Shown here in pieces: positions 45,878 to 57,109 of a stretch of 64,000 nucleotides of DNA. This stretch comes from Artemisia argyi (lineage: Eukaryota > Streptophyta > Magnoliopsida > Asterales > Asteraceae). Position numbers and translations under genes: made by a program. Each line of letters opens with the position of its first letter. Positions within the stretch are counted from its first letter, which is position 1. The DNA is taken from positions 90,200,762-90,264,761 of the forward strand of contig CM060694.1 in the NCBI GenBank assembly GCA_030686995.1. Direction: 5' to 3'. The notes under the pieces are model-generated. The model ran no database searches, was not told the DNA's origin, and saw only the letters and a program-made list of their open reading frames with translations.

Positions 45878-47682
45878 ATGGATCCGACTTGTTTTAAATG
45901 TGGAGAACCGTTCTTTGAAGGTTCATGTGTTTGGTGTACGTGCGAACAATGTGGTAGTGATATTCATGATGGAGTTTGTTGGTTTTGTAATTCTCCCGAG
46001 TATGTTCAAATAGCAGTCCTTCAAAACATTCTCGATTACTATCCAACACCACCGCCGTCTCCGTTCACTTGCTTTAATTGTGGAAATCCATCCGACGAAG
46101 GATTAACGTGTGGGCAATGTTTTTGTAATCAATGTGGATACGCGAATTGTATGTGCTACGCCCCGAGTGCTGAAACGTCTTATGCTTATGATACGAGTTT
46201 TGATAATTATCCTCAAAATGATTTTAATCTTCCTTCTCAAAACTTTTATGAGCAAGAACCGTATTTTAATGGTAATTCATTCCAAAATTCATCAAATTTG
46301 AAAATTGTGGCGGATCGTTTGAAAATTTTCATTATGAGCTGAATTCATGTTACGATTCTCATGGTTTTAACCAACCCCTACAAATTCCCGACAAGTTTCA
46401 AGTTTTGATGGAATTTATTGCTGAAATGAAATCCGTTATTGAGAAGTTAAAAGAGTTGGTGGCTAATCGTGAAACTTATACTCCCGAGCCTCGTGAGAAG
46501 TCTATTGCAGAGTTACTTGCTGAAGAGAGAGCGTCTAATCCTTTTAAAAAATTTATTTACTATGATTCCGACTATGATGATGAGAAAATTACGATCGTTC
46601 TTAATCCTCACAAAACTTCCGATGTTTCTCCCGTAGAACCCGAGGATTCTCTAAAAATGGGGGACGAGCATCTAAACACTATTCCGGCAACGGAATCGGA
46701 CGAATTCAATAAGTCTAGTATTGAGAACCTCGTCCCAATCCCAAGTGAGTCCGGGGAAATTTCTAATGGTGATTGTGAATTTATTGAAGATAAGCCGTCA
46801 GATCCTTTGGAGCCCGAGCTCAAGGAGTCTTTACACTATTTTGAGAAACATGATTTTGATACAGCTGAAGAGTGTGACTTATCTCCGATTGATAATCCAA
46901 ATGATCGTGTAGAGATGTTCTCCGATTCTGACGATGACGATTCTATATCTTGTGGAGACTTTGACTATGTGGATGAAGTACCTTCTGAGCTCGTCAGCTT
47001 AGAAGAAGAGAATTATGTCGAAAACGAAGTTGAATTTAATCCTCTTAAGGATATTGATGACCTTGTTCCAAGGGTTTCCGAAACATTCAATATGACTTTC
47101 ACAAATCCATTATTTAATTTCGATTTGGAATTGACTCTTGATAATCCAATCTTCGATATTCCTTGTGATGAGTCCGAAATGGAACCCGAGGTTCAGGATT
47201 CACATAATTTGATTGATTCTCTTCACGAGAAGTTCTCCGATGAACTTTCTCATATCATTTCTTCTTCGGGTATGGAGAATGACGAAAATGATCTTTGAGA
47301 TAACGTGCTTACTAAAGAATTACATAATGATGATTTACCTTCTGATGTCAATTCATTTCTCTTCGATTTACCGTCTTCTCGTCCACCCGCGAAACCACCA
47401 GACGTAGATTTTGAGCTCGATGTAAATGAAGTTATTATTGTAGTGGTGGACGAGACTTATGATCATGATGATCCTGTGCTTGATATTTTACCCACCCAAC
47501 CCACCCATGATTCTGATGATGTTTATGCTTTTGTCATCCGAGTATTTCACCCGTTCTTTACTTATCCCATCATTTCTTTTCTTTCCCACTCCACCGGAAG
47601 TGAGGATACCGTCTTTGACCCCGGCATCTCTGTTTTTCATGCCGGGTGTCCGTTCCATCTACTGTCCCCATGGACAATTTAA
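45878..47682 (+). pseudogene. Y protein: cysteine-rich acidic ORF, broken
   Basis: Homologous to the O protein along its whole length. Intact start MDPTCFKCGEPFFEGS with both cysteine modules (45878 to about 46160). A frameshift lies between about 46300 and 46405; the frame from 46405 continues (helical EMKSVIEKLKELV, then the acidic domain with MGDEHLNTIPATESDEF) to a single in-frame TGA at 47296-47298, and then on to the stop at 47680-47682 with GSEDTVFDPGIS near the end. The acidic middle is longer than, and different from, O. Two lesions, so not functional as is. Confidence 0.82.
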
Positions 47683-47691
47683 TTCGGGGAT

Positions 47692-47750
47692 CGAGTCAAG
47701 CTCATGTGACTCGGTGATAAAAAACAAGCGCTTCGTGGGAGGCACCCCAT
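47692..47750 (+). promoter_or_regulatory. Y stop-proximal stem-loop and GCGCTT/GGGAGGC box
   Basis: CGAGTCA (47692-47698) pairs with TGACTCG (47707-47713), nine bases after the stop, followed by CAAGCGCTTC and GTGGGAGGCACCCCATG, as in O. Confidence 0.72.
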
Positions 47751-49702
47751 GCTTATCCAATTCATCTTCTTAAATTTCTATTTTCTTTCTAATGTGACGT
47801 GAGGAGGGCGACCTTTTCCATATCTCGTGTTTCGTGGTTGTTTGTTTATGTCCAAGATTTGCCCGAATAATGCAGACTCTCGTGCTCGTTGTTTTGTCTC
47901 CGCTCGAGTTTCATCATTTGTTGCTTATCCAAATATCCTAATCTTATCGACTAACATTTATCTTTTGGCATAATTAATAAACGGCCTTAGATTTATGTAG
48001 GAGAACCCTTACCTTTTAAACATTGAGGACAATGTTTGATTTTAGTCTGGGGGGTGATCTTTCGATCTGATTTTTGCCTTGCACTTTGCTGTGAACTCTC
48101 GCAACTCCGTTTTTCCTAAAAAATGAAAAAATTTGAAAAATTTTAAAGAAAAATTAATGAAAAAGTCATGAAAAAGCACAAAAAAAATAAGAAAAAGTTG
48201 AGAAAAGTTGTGCGAAAATATAATAAAGTTTGAATAAATGTTTTGACACCTTGTTGACTTTCTTGCTGGCGAGCAAATGAATAAATATTTCCCTTAACCA
48301 ATGATAATCACATAAGCTTGTTCTAGTTTTGTACACCAGGAGCTATAAAATGCGAATTTTTTATTAAGAATCTGCAAGTTCCCGTACTTGACTTTATACA
48401 TGCGCAGCTTAAAAGCTTTCGCTAGTCTTTTACATAAGGAGCTAGAAAACGCGAATTCTTCTTCTAGAATTTGCAAGTTTCTGTATCTGACTTTATATAT
48501 GCGTGGCTGATTATCGGTTAAGTATTCGCTGGTTTCATTACTTGGAATCTTAAATTGCGAAGAGGGAGAAATGATAGAGTTTATTTAGAAGTTAGATGCT
48601 AAATGTGGAGTAGTGGTTCTCTTTAGAGCTCATAAGAAGTACTTGTGGCTTTTTACTCCCATAAAATACGTCACCGATATATAATAGATGTTCTAGGTTA
48701 ATTAGTGGTATTTAGGTTTGGATAATATTTAGTTTTTTATTTTCTTAAGAGAATGTTTGCTTTAGAAGTTGGGTTCATATCAAGGAACATCAAAAATAAG
48801 AGCAAAAATGAGAAAAATCAAAAGTCAAAAGTTGATTATGTATGTGGTTTTGGAAGCTACCCGATAAGCTTCCATTGATGTTATGAGATAAAGTAAAGAA
48901 AGAAAAGTATGAAAAATATGAGAAAAGTATGAGAAAAGTGAAAAATGAAAAAAGTGAAAGTTGAAAGTTATGATGAATAAGAGTATGAATGTAAATAAGT
49001 TGTTGGCGCATGAGGTACATGTGAATGATTCTGAATTGAACACATGAGGTGCCCGTGTAGTACTCCGCAACTTATCTATGATATTGTATGTACCCAAATT
49101 CCTTGATGTGGACCGAATTTCTATTGCAGTGGTTCTTGAGAGAAAATGAAAAACTACTTATCATTTAAACTTGGTATCACTATCGGACTAAAAAGTATTG
49201 AAACGAGAAAATATGAAGTAATTCATTTCTCAACAAAAGTAAAATATTGAGATACAAAAACTTAGGACATGGGAGTAAGAAGTTTCCACAAGTAACTTTT
49301 ATGAGTAGTGTTAGCATCTAACTTGTAGATAAGCTGTGATCTCGTTTGTACGCTTAGTTCGGGGGCTTTTGAAAAATCAAGGATGACGATTTTTATCCGT
49401 ATGGTCACTTCTCTATGAGAAGTGTTTCTACTCTTTGACCCTAAAAATTATTGCAAAATAATGAAAGTTCAACAAACCGTCACGAGAATAAAGTGAGAAA
49501 ATCCAAAAATAGTAGTGATAAGTAGAATAAAGAATAAATTTTGGAAAACGGGGCGTTTACGGGAATAAATGATTTTGTAATCTCTTTTAAACATTCTTGC
49601 TACTTTTCAAAGTTAGTAGAAAGAGTATCGAAATTATTTATCTCAAAAGCGTGATGTGATTACATTGCGTGAGGACACGCAATACCTTAGTCTGGGGGAT
49701 TT
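47751..49702 (+). other. Y 3' noncoding region
   Basis: No gene seen. It contains AAACATTGAGGACAATGTTT (48018-48037) with TTTTAGTCTGGGGGGTG (48040-48056), A-rich sequence at about 48110-48240 and again near 48890-48980, and the terminal polypurine tract AGTCTGGGGGATTT (49689-49702). Confidence 0.75.
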
Positions 49703-51849
49703 TGGTATGTGTTATTTTGCACATATTTTTAGCCTTAATAAACGGACCAAAAGACCAAAAACCCGAAAATAAATGCCAAATATTTGTTGTTTTTGTGTTT
49801 TAGAAAGTGAAGGTACGGATATTAAAGAAAATGACAAAAATCAAGCAAAAATGGCAGACACGAGCACGAGATTATGGAATGAGTGTTAAAAGCTGAGGTC
49901 GGGAATGCTAAAAAAGTCAAATCAGAGCTCAAAAGTCAACTCAAGCCCTTGGAGAATCAGTATTTATCATAATAAGCCCTTGGAAGAAATTATCATTAAT
50001 GGCAGAAGAGGTCCCTTCAATTTGCAATATGGCAAAACTAACCCCTAAACCTAAAATCACTAATACTAAATATCTGCCAACTCACATTAACAAATCCACA
50101 TCAATAAACCCAATTTACAAATCCAGTCCACCACACCCTTACACCAAACCCAAGCCCAACACCCTTTTACCAATCCACATCAATAAACCCAATTTACAAA
50201 TCCAGTTCACTTTATCTCAGTCAGGGTATTGAATTAGTAAGGTCTCTACCTCATTTCAGTTTTACTTTGAAGTCCATAAATAGATTAGATTTGCTTATTT
50301 GATTGTTATTTGTGTGATTGTGTTTTCATTTACAGTATAATAATTGATAGCTGATGCTAGATTTACAGTTTGTTTCATTTTATTTCATAAATAGCATAGT
50401 TTACTGTATTGATATTATTTGAACTGAGTTACTAAGCTCTAGTAGTTAGTTGTTGTTTTTAGAGCTGCTTTAGCTTCATTTAGAGTTAGTACATCAGTTT
50501 ATATCATTCGTATAATGATTGTTAGTTTAAGTATGCATTGAGTAGTATAACAGGTAGAATAAGGGGTGTTTGGATCTGTTTTGTTCCTGGTGCTCTTGTT
50601 GTTAATTTGTGTGATTTCTACTCTACTAGTGCACTATAGGTTAGAATAGGTTAGTAACAGCATAATTTTAGTAGTTTGTTCACATAAAGTCAAATTTAGC
50701 CTTAATTCTCTATTCTGCCTACATGAATGATAAGTGCTCTTACTAATCTTGTAGTTTAGTTGCATTTCATGTTTGAGATTGTATTTTTAATAGTTAAACA
50801 TGTTTATTTTACACCTAGGAGTAGTTTTGATCTGATGAAATTGGTTATAGTCAAAGTTACTAAGTTAATCAAAAAGTAAAAAAATACATAATCTGTTTCA
50901 ATTAGCTTCTGTACCAGATCAAATTTAGAGTTCAACTTAGATTGGAAATAGGTAATAATTGTTTTTCTAAGTTTTTTGGTAGTTTTTGTTGAATAATCAA
51001 AAGGAATTTCATAAATTGGAACTTATTGATTGCTCAAATTTAGCCTTAATGTTGATTGTTTAACACAAAGTGTGCCCTGCACCAGCAGTTACATACCCAA
51101 GTAGGACCTAATCTAGGGCTTATTTTGACTAGCAATTGTAGTTTTCTGATAGGACTTTTGTGATTCCTAGATATTCAGTAGTTTAAGCTTGCTTTTTCTG
51201 AGTTGATTTACTATTTTTCTTAATTTTTTTTAGTTTAAATTCAATTTTTAATAATTTTTAATAAATAAAAATCAAATAAAAATCAGAAAAAGCAATAAAA
51301 AGTCCAAAAATATTTTAGGAAATTCTTTTATAATATTTTAGATTTTTTTTCAAAAATTATTTTACATTTTTCCCTTTTATTTTTCTATTTTCCTTTATTT
51401 TAATTCATTTAAAAATACAAAATCATAAATAAATTCATAGAAAATAAAAGAAAAGTCAAAAAAATATTTTTCTTTTTCTGGAAATTCTTTTTATTAGTTT
51501 AAGATTTTTAGAAAATTGTTTCACGTTTGTAGGATCATTTTTCAATTAAAGTTACGTTTTATTTTGCACGTTACGTTTTAAATAATCGCGTTTGCATTTC
51601 CGTTTTTAGATTTTTAACTTTAGTGCATACCTAGATTGTACCTCTTGCATAATTCATAATTGTTTGTCATAATTTGAATTACTTGATCACAATTTTTCAC
51701 TTTTATCACTTTTCACTACACGATTTGCAAGAATCAATATTCTTTGATTCCATTCACCTTCGTACGGATACGACTCGGGTGATCCGTATTTCTTGCGGAT
51801 CTCCTCGATACTATACTACTATATTATATAATTGATTTTGACACAATCA
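49703..51849 (+). repeat. Y right LTR
   Basis: 2147 bp, TGGTATGTG to CACAATCA. Near 50175-50205 it has a second copy of a CCACATCAATAAACCCAAT segment. The last 420 bp match Z (7898-8311) and the end of the W LTR. Confidence 0.88.
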
Positions 51850-53608
51850 GTGAGCAATACTTTTTGATCCCTTGGTCTAGATTGTAAAGTGACTAGTTTT
51901 GACAAAATTTGTATCGCATCAACTTGGGTCGCACACCTTCTTTTAGGAAACTTTTGATCGTTCAGTTCTCAACATTGTTGGTTGCCTAAGAATACTTTGT
52001 TTCCTAATGGGTTGTGAAAGTGGTGTTCCCAAGATTGATGGTTTTGCAAACTTAGTGTTCACACCATTTCAAGTCATTTTCCTTAACTCGTTCTTTAAGG
52101 CTGTAATTATGAAACCTTTCTCCTAAAGTTGAGCTTTGAGGTCATCATATTTAGTAATCAAAGATGTTGTGTGTTTTGTGGCCCTAGTCCTTTCTTCTTT
52201 GATATACTCATTCAAGTTTTTGCAATGCCTTATCAAAGTCTCATTTTCATTATGTAACATAGCTACTTTATGTTCCAATTCAGTAATTTTAGTTGTATTA
52301 ACATTACTGTCATGCTTAGCCTTGAGATTACTACACACATCATTCATCTCAGCATAACATTTTCTTAGGGTGTTGATTGTCAAATTCTTGGCATCTAGCT
52401 GAGCTTTTAAATCGTTTATCATAAAGAATTCACGGAACTCAGGAAGTTTCAGATTTTTGCGTGGTTGATTAGTTTGAAAAATTTCTTCCTTTTGTTGCAT
52501 CGCGACTTCAAGTGAAATACAATGTTTTTTAAGTTGTGAAAATATGTTTAAAAGTTCATAAAAAACCTTTTATCAACAATATCATTTGATTTAAAAGACT
52601 CAGCGGTAAACAAGGAACTTGACTCATTAGCATGTTCAGCATCCAGATCACTTTCTTCCCCTTTATGACTCTTGTTTGTTGAATTAGAAATGGTATTACT
52701 ATCAGTCTTTTCCAACAAGTTTGTGTCATAAGTGGGTGTAATTTGATCAGTATGTTGGCGTCCATTAGAAATCACTTTATGTTGGGTACCTCAGTACATG
52801 ACACCTATTCTTTTTCCGGTCTAAAATATGCATCCATATCATGTGTAACAAGAGTCACTGAACTGCTGGTAGTGTCAAGCTTATTAGTCTCAGATCCTTT
52901 GCATTCAGTGACAACTGACCCAACATCCGATGCTCTACCCGAATCAACAATACCATCACATGATTGCACCCGACATGCCTTCACCTTGTCATCATATTTA
53001 AGTTTGTGTTGTGCTCTTTCCTCAATATACTCCTTAACTTTACCCATGAGTTGGAGTAGTGTGACTCTGAACATTTCAACCTCGATTCTAGTGTAATTAG
53101 CAAAGCAACGTTTTGTCATTTGACTGTCACAATCATACTCCTCAGTAAATTGCGAATGAATGAACACTTGGAGTTGGTTGTTGACCACACAAAATGCAAC
53201 CATGGATCTACCATCAAAAAATTCTCCTTTGTCAAGTTATTGCTGAAGTTGATCTAAGTACAGAATCATTTTGACTGTGAAAGTCTCAACATCTTGACCA
53301 AAGAGTGTTGCAAATGCACGTTCGTATCCTCCTAAATATCCAGATCTTTCAAAGAGAACCTTGAGATGTGAATGCAGTTGTTGAAAAGGTTCAATGCAAC
53401 TTTCTTTTGTATTAGGTAACATTAGTGGCTGATGAACCTCTATCTCTTGAGAGTTTGAGCACAACGATTCCATATCGGCATTATCATAATCAAACATGTT
53501 TATTTGTTGTGCATGATTGGAAGTCTTAAGTTCATTATTCGTGTCGTACAATTTGAGTACCTTAGATATGAAAGAATCTGAATCAGTAGACATGGTGTAA
53601 AAGTGCAC
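51850..53608 (-). pseudogene. gag: C2 gag, broken into several frames
   Basis: The likely start is the second Met (MSTDSDSF, 53593). Frames run 53608-53237, 53203-52805, 52775-52548 and 52500-52123, all on the minus strand. They contain LHSHLKVLFERSGYLGGYERAF, MVAFCVVNNQLQVFIHSQF, NYTRIEVEMFRVTLLQLMGKVKEYIEERA and a long helical, coiled-coil-like LKAQLDAKNLTINTL region. These match, from memory, the N-terminal part of Anthemideae copia polyproteins. Frameshifts and stops make it a pseudogene; Y then splits it at 51850. Confidence 0.75.
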
Positions 53609-53759
53609 GGGATTTTACAATTTTGGATGAGTTATGATAATCGTTGTTTTGATGCAATTATTAGCGATTGTATGTTAAAAGGAATGAATGATTATTTTTT
53701 GGATTGAGTTAAATTGAAGAACTTGGACCAGTCACAATAAGGATTTTGGACAAATCTCT

Positions 53760-54095
53760 ACTTTCATATTACGACACCCAAATCGCTAGCCAACGAATCA
53801 CTAGAAGACAAATTGCTGCCCTACAAATCGCTGGAAGATAAATCACAGCAGACAAAATACTGGCCTACAAATCACTGGACACAAATCGCTGCTTCCACAA
53901 ACAGACAAAACTGACAAATCGCTATCCACAAAGGACAAAACAGTCCCTTTCCTGTATTTTGTCCTCTTTCCCTTTATAAGTAAAAATGACAAATCTCTCC
54001 CTGGCACTAGACAAATCGCAACAAAAGATTTCCAAACACAGGACAAATCGCAGGCAAGAAATCTCAACCGAGAGACAAATCGCTAGCAAGAAAAA
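53760..54095 (-). repeat. Array of AGCGATTTGT words in C2 leader
   Basis: About 12 copies of ACAAATCGCT (plus strand) or one-mismatch variants in 335 bp between the PBS and gag, spaced 15-70 bp apart, for example near 53771, 53824, 53884, 53915, 54014, 54044 and 54077. Confidence 0.85.
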
Positions 54096-54313
54096 CTCAC
54101 AAACTCCACACGAATTGCCTAAAATCTAAAAATAAACTTAAGAAATATACAAACAAAGCACTAAACTAAGCTCATAAAAGTACATGAGTATTACGAGTTA
54201 ACTCTCAAACAAAGTCAAACTAAGGTATTTCCTATGAATACCATTCGAACCAAAACCAAATACACGAACCAAGCTACAAATCCAAGTACTAACAATCCCA
54301 AAGATCAAACCAA

Positions 54314-54327
54314 GGCTCTTGATACCA
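54314..54327 (-). other. C2 primer-binding site (tRNA-iMet-like)
   Basis: The minus strand reads TGGTATCAAGAGCC, the initiator-Met PBS with one extra A, next to the LTR end at about 54329. Confidence 0.8.
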
Positions 54328-54328
54328 T

Positions 54329-54390
54329 TTATAAGATATTCATAATCATAACATGGATGGTCTTTGTGTTTGTGGATCGAATCTAGAGAG

Positions 54391-54463
<73 letters not shown>

Positions 54464-54707
54464 TGGGAGGTGGGAGTTCTAGAGAGAGAAAGGGAAGGAA
54501 AATGTGAATATTAGATTAGAAGCCCCAATCCTCTCCCTTGGTGGGAGAGGGCTTATATAGTTACAACTAAAACTTCCTTTTGCGGGCTGTGGATTGGGTG
54601 TACAGTTGGTAAAGACCCGTCTGTCCTCCATGGTGTTACTTAAACTATTATGCTAAACCATATTCGGGGTGACCGAGTCTTTCATATGAATATTTATATT
54701 CCTAACA
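54329..54707 (-). repeat. C2 5' LTR
   Basis: About 379 bp; minus strand starts TGTTAGGAATATAAA at 54707 and ends near ATATCTTATAA at 54329 (the terminal CA appears mutated). It contains the AG microsatellite. No second LTR copy of this element is visible in the window. Confidence 0.65.
54395..54459. repeat. (AG)n microsatellite
   Basis: About 32 AG units in the C2 LTR. Confidence 0.95.
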
Positions 54708-54996
54708 CACCCACACCCGGTATTAACATTATTAAATTATAAACATTAATATCCAGATGGTGTTTGGGACTACTTATTTTTGCTACTTACGCTTCTTCGT
54801 ATAGATAAGTCCTTTTAAGTTAATTAAAAGTAAGCATTTGAGGAGGCCGTGTTTGGATAACATAACTAATTAATACACAATTATTTAAAGGTTGGTTGGT
54901 AGTTATTATGTCACAACCGTAATAGATATGATGTATGTGCATGCAAAATAATTACCAATAAATAATCCCATACTCAAAGTCAATGTATGTTGTTAC
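54708..54996. other. Intergenic or intron sequence
   Basis: No ORF; contains TGTTTGGGACTACTTA and GTAAGCATTTGAGGAGGCC phrases reminiscent of hAT-like MITE remnants, but no convincing terminal inverted repeat or duplication was found. Confidence 0.4.
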
Positions 54997-55128
54997 CTGC
55001 TCCATCGCCTCTTTCGTAGACTGAATATACTCGCCTGCTTCTACGTCAGTTGCTTCACACCATTTTTCCGCCTTTTCTTTAGCCCATTGTAACAACTCTC
55101 CACTTCCCTCTTCCGCTTCCTCGAATGC
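54997..55128 (-). CDS. Putative host-gene exon (helical, LEA-like)
   Basis: On the minus strand, 132 bp flanked by an AG acceptor (TGTGCCAG) and a GT donor (GTAACA); an exact multiple of three. It encodes 44 residues, starting AFEEAEEGSGELLQWAKEKA and ending STKEAMEQ: amphipathic, charged and reminiscent of late-embryogenesis-abundant-type repeats. It follows two other exon candidates with compatible phase. I do not recognise the gene. It could also be a captured gene fragment. Confidence 0.4.
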
Positions 55129-55447
55129 CTGGCACATAACAGTTGGTTACTATGGTTGTAAAGACTGATAATATAAACTAGTAAAAGATTTCGACTACTT
55201 CCTGAGGTAAGAAGGCATATCGAACTTATGACTCTTGATGTGGCATTGGGTTGTCTTGTAGCACCCAAGCTGGTTGCTCAACAATCATTGCCATCTTTCA
55301 CTGCACATAATTTAATAAAAATTACATGAGAAAAATCTGTGAAAATGCTATTCTTTACTAATGGTAACAGTTACGACAACTAATGGAAGTTGATGTATTT
55401 AAAGAGTAAAGACATAGGCAATGTCGATGATGAGCAGGAATAATTAC

Positions 55448-55585
55448 CTCAATTAAAAAACTTGGACTAAGTGCAGCCACCTGCCCAGGAGCAACTGAGT
55501 TGTCATTCATGGAGACTGAACTCTTCAGTCTCTTCTCAATATTTTGAAGAGTGAATGACCCATCAACATCCATCTTTATGGTAGC
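55448..55585 (-). CDS. Putative host-gene exon
   Basis: 138 bp between CTAACCAG acceptor and GTAATTA donor on the minus strand, phase 0, 46 residues beginning ATIKMDVDGSFTLQNIEKRL and ending ALSPSFLIE. Its frame joins that of the exon at 54997-55128 without a stop. Function not recognised. Confidence 0.4.
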
Positions 55586-55707
55586 CTGGTTAGACAAACA
55601 ACTTGATATTCATAACAGAATATGTATAACATGTAGTATGAAATAGATAAATATGGTGATCACATGTTATATTAAGCAAGGAAATTACACATGTCAAGTG
55701 CATATAC

Positions 55708-55796
55708 AGGTATCTCACCATAAGGAATGTCAAGTGAGAGAAGGTGATTAACGATTATTATGCCATCTTCTGCTTGCCTAGTTATCCTCTGTACAT
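55708..55796 (-). CDS. Putative host-gene exon
   Basis: The minus-strand frame encodes VQRITRQAEDGIIIVNHLLS and continues to IPYGEIP, with an AG acceptor (GCTTGCAG) and donor GTATATG. With this donor the frame joins the exon at 55448-55585 in phase. A donor 11 bases earlier (GTGAGATA) has a better consensus but would shift the frame. Flanked upstream by TG microsatellites. Confidence 0.35.
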
Positions 55797-55805
55797 CTGC
55801 AAGCA

Positions 55806-55960
55806 TTAGTGTGAGCGTGTGTGTGTGTGTGAAAATGGATAATAACAACGTTTCAGAATTCAAAGTGTGTGCATATGTGTGTGTGCGTGACCGACAATAA
55901 CAATTCAGATTCAGTGAGTGAGTGAGTGTGTGTTTGTGTGTGTGTGTGTATGTGTGTGAA
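55806..55960. repeat. TG-rich microsatellites
   Basis: Interrupted (TG)n and TGAG/TGTG tracts at about 55806-55834, 55864-55890 and 55915-55960, probably intronic. Confidence 0.85.
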
Positions 55961-56309
55961 TACATAACTAAAACGATAACATGAATAAATAAATTTAGTG
56001 ACCTTTTACTCCATCATACTGATGCAACAAAACCAACTTTAACACAACAAACCATTAAAAAATATCACACTAAACCCGCATTTTGCAAAAGCTTCAAGGG
56101 AAAAGGCAAAATGACGAAAGTGTTAAGTAGCATATGCTTTACTTTGTGAATCTGGAGACCTTTCCTTTGATGTATACCCCAAACATTTGCCGAATCCAGT
56201 AAACAATTATAAGTAAGAAACAAACGTAAAAAGATAGCCAACAATCTTTGAATTAAAGTGACAATAAGCTGCTTACCGATGTCATATCACAGACCCTGTA
56301 TTCCGACAC

Positions 56310-56956
56310 ATCCAGTCACCATCTTGCCGTCGTCCTTTTGGCGCTACGTTTCCAAGCCTGTACCTATTACCATAAACCCCAAACGATGGTGGAAATGTTA
56401 TAAGAGGAATTAGTTTTTTTAAGCGTTTAATTATGCGCTCAAATCTTGTAAACAAATTTCATTGAAACTATTTAAAAGAGAACCTTACTTGTGTTTGAAC
56501 ACCGGTTCAGTTGGTGCATCGATAACATCAGTTGTTGCATATAACCGCATCCTCTTAACCTGAAAAATGGAAATTGCAGTCCTTAAATTACCTTTAATCA
56601 TGCCATTATAGTAGATTAACACCGTAATTTACAGAACATATCCAGTCACCATCTTGCCGCCGTCCTTTTGGCGCTACGTTTCCAAGCCTGTACCTATTAC
56701 GATAAACCCCAAACGATGGTGGAGTATAAGAGGAATTAGTTTTTAAGCGTTTAATTATGAGCTCAAATCTTGTAAACAAATTTCACTGAAACTATTTAAT
56801 AGAGAACCTTACTTGTGTTTGAACACCGGTTCAGTTGGTGCATCAATAACATCAGTTGCTGCATATAACCGCATCTTCTTCACCTGAAAAATGGAAATTG
56901 CAGTCCTTAAATTACCTTCAACCATGCCATTATAGTAGATTAACACCTTAATTTAC
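56310..56956 (-). repeat. Tandem duplication (330-bp period) with exon-like segments
   Basis: Two copies, 56310-56638 and 56641-56956, about 95% alike by eye. Each contains a minus-strand segment ending in TTCAAACACAAG before a GTAAGGTTC donor (encoding MRLYATTDVIDAPTEPVFKH in one frame) and a segment after a GTACAG acceptor (LGNVAPKGRR, GDWMC in one frame). The two frames cannot both be used in one simple transcript, so coding status is unclear. Confidence 0.6.
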
Positions 56957-57109
56957 TGAACAACAAATATTTAGACAAAAAACCACCTAACCAAATCTAG
57001 AACACATCACATCAGAATAGAATAGGACAAAACCAATTATCGGTCTAAACAAACACTGATCTCAGTTCAATCAAAGCTTCTTAATATTTTTGGGATACCT
57101 AAGGCAAAC

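Larger units (their letters stand above)
44013..51849 (+). mobile_element. Y: O-related non-autonomous LTR retrotransposon with a composite left end
   Basis: Outer ends TGGTATGTGTTATTTT (44013 and 49703) and CAATCA, with a perfect duplication GTGAG (44008-44012 and 51850-51854). The left end is composite: the first about 850 bp of the same LTR type as the right LTR, then a purine tract and a second, diverged short LTR (44898-45272) next to the PBS. The internal part carries an O-like cysteine-rich ORF and 3' noncoding region. No RT or integrase. Inserted into C2 gag. Confidence 0.88.

Noticed and set aside
48790..49097. Phe/Tyr/Ser-rich minus-strand frames in Y
   Set aside because: Low-complexity antisense of a GAAAAGTATGA-rich tract in the 3' noncoding region.
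54760..54900. hAT-like MITE
   Set aside because: Typical phrases are present, but no terminal inverted repeat or 8-bp duplication could be matched.
55672..55965. 97-residue frame rich in His/Thr
   Set aside because: The N-terminal half translates TG microsatellites; only its last part overlaps an exon candidate.
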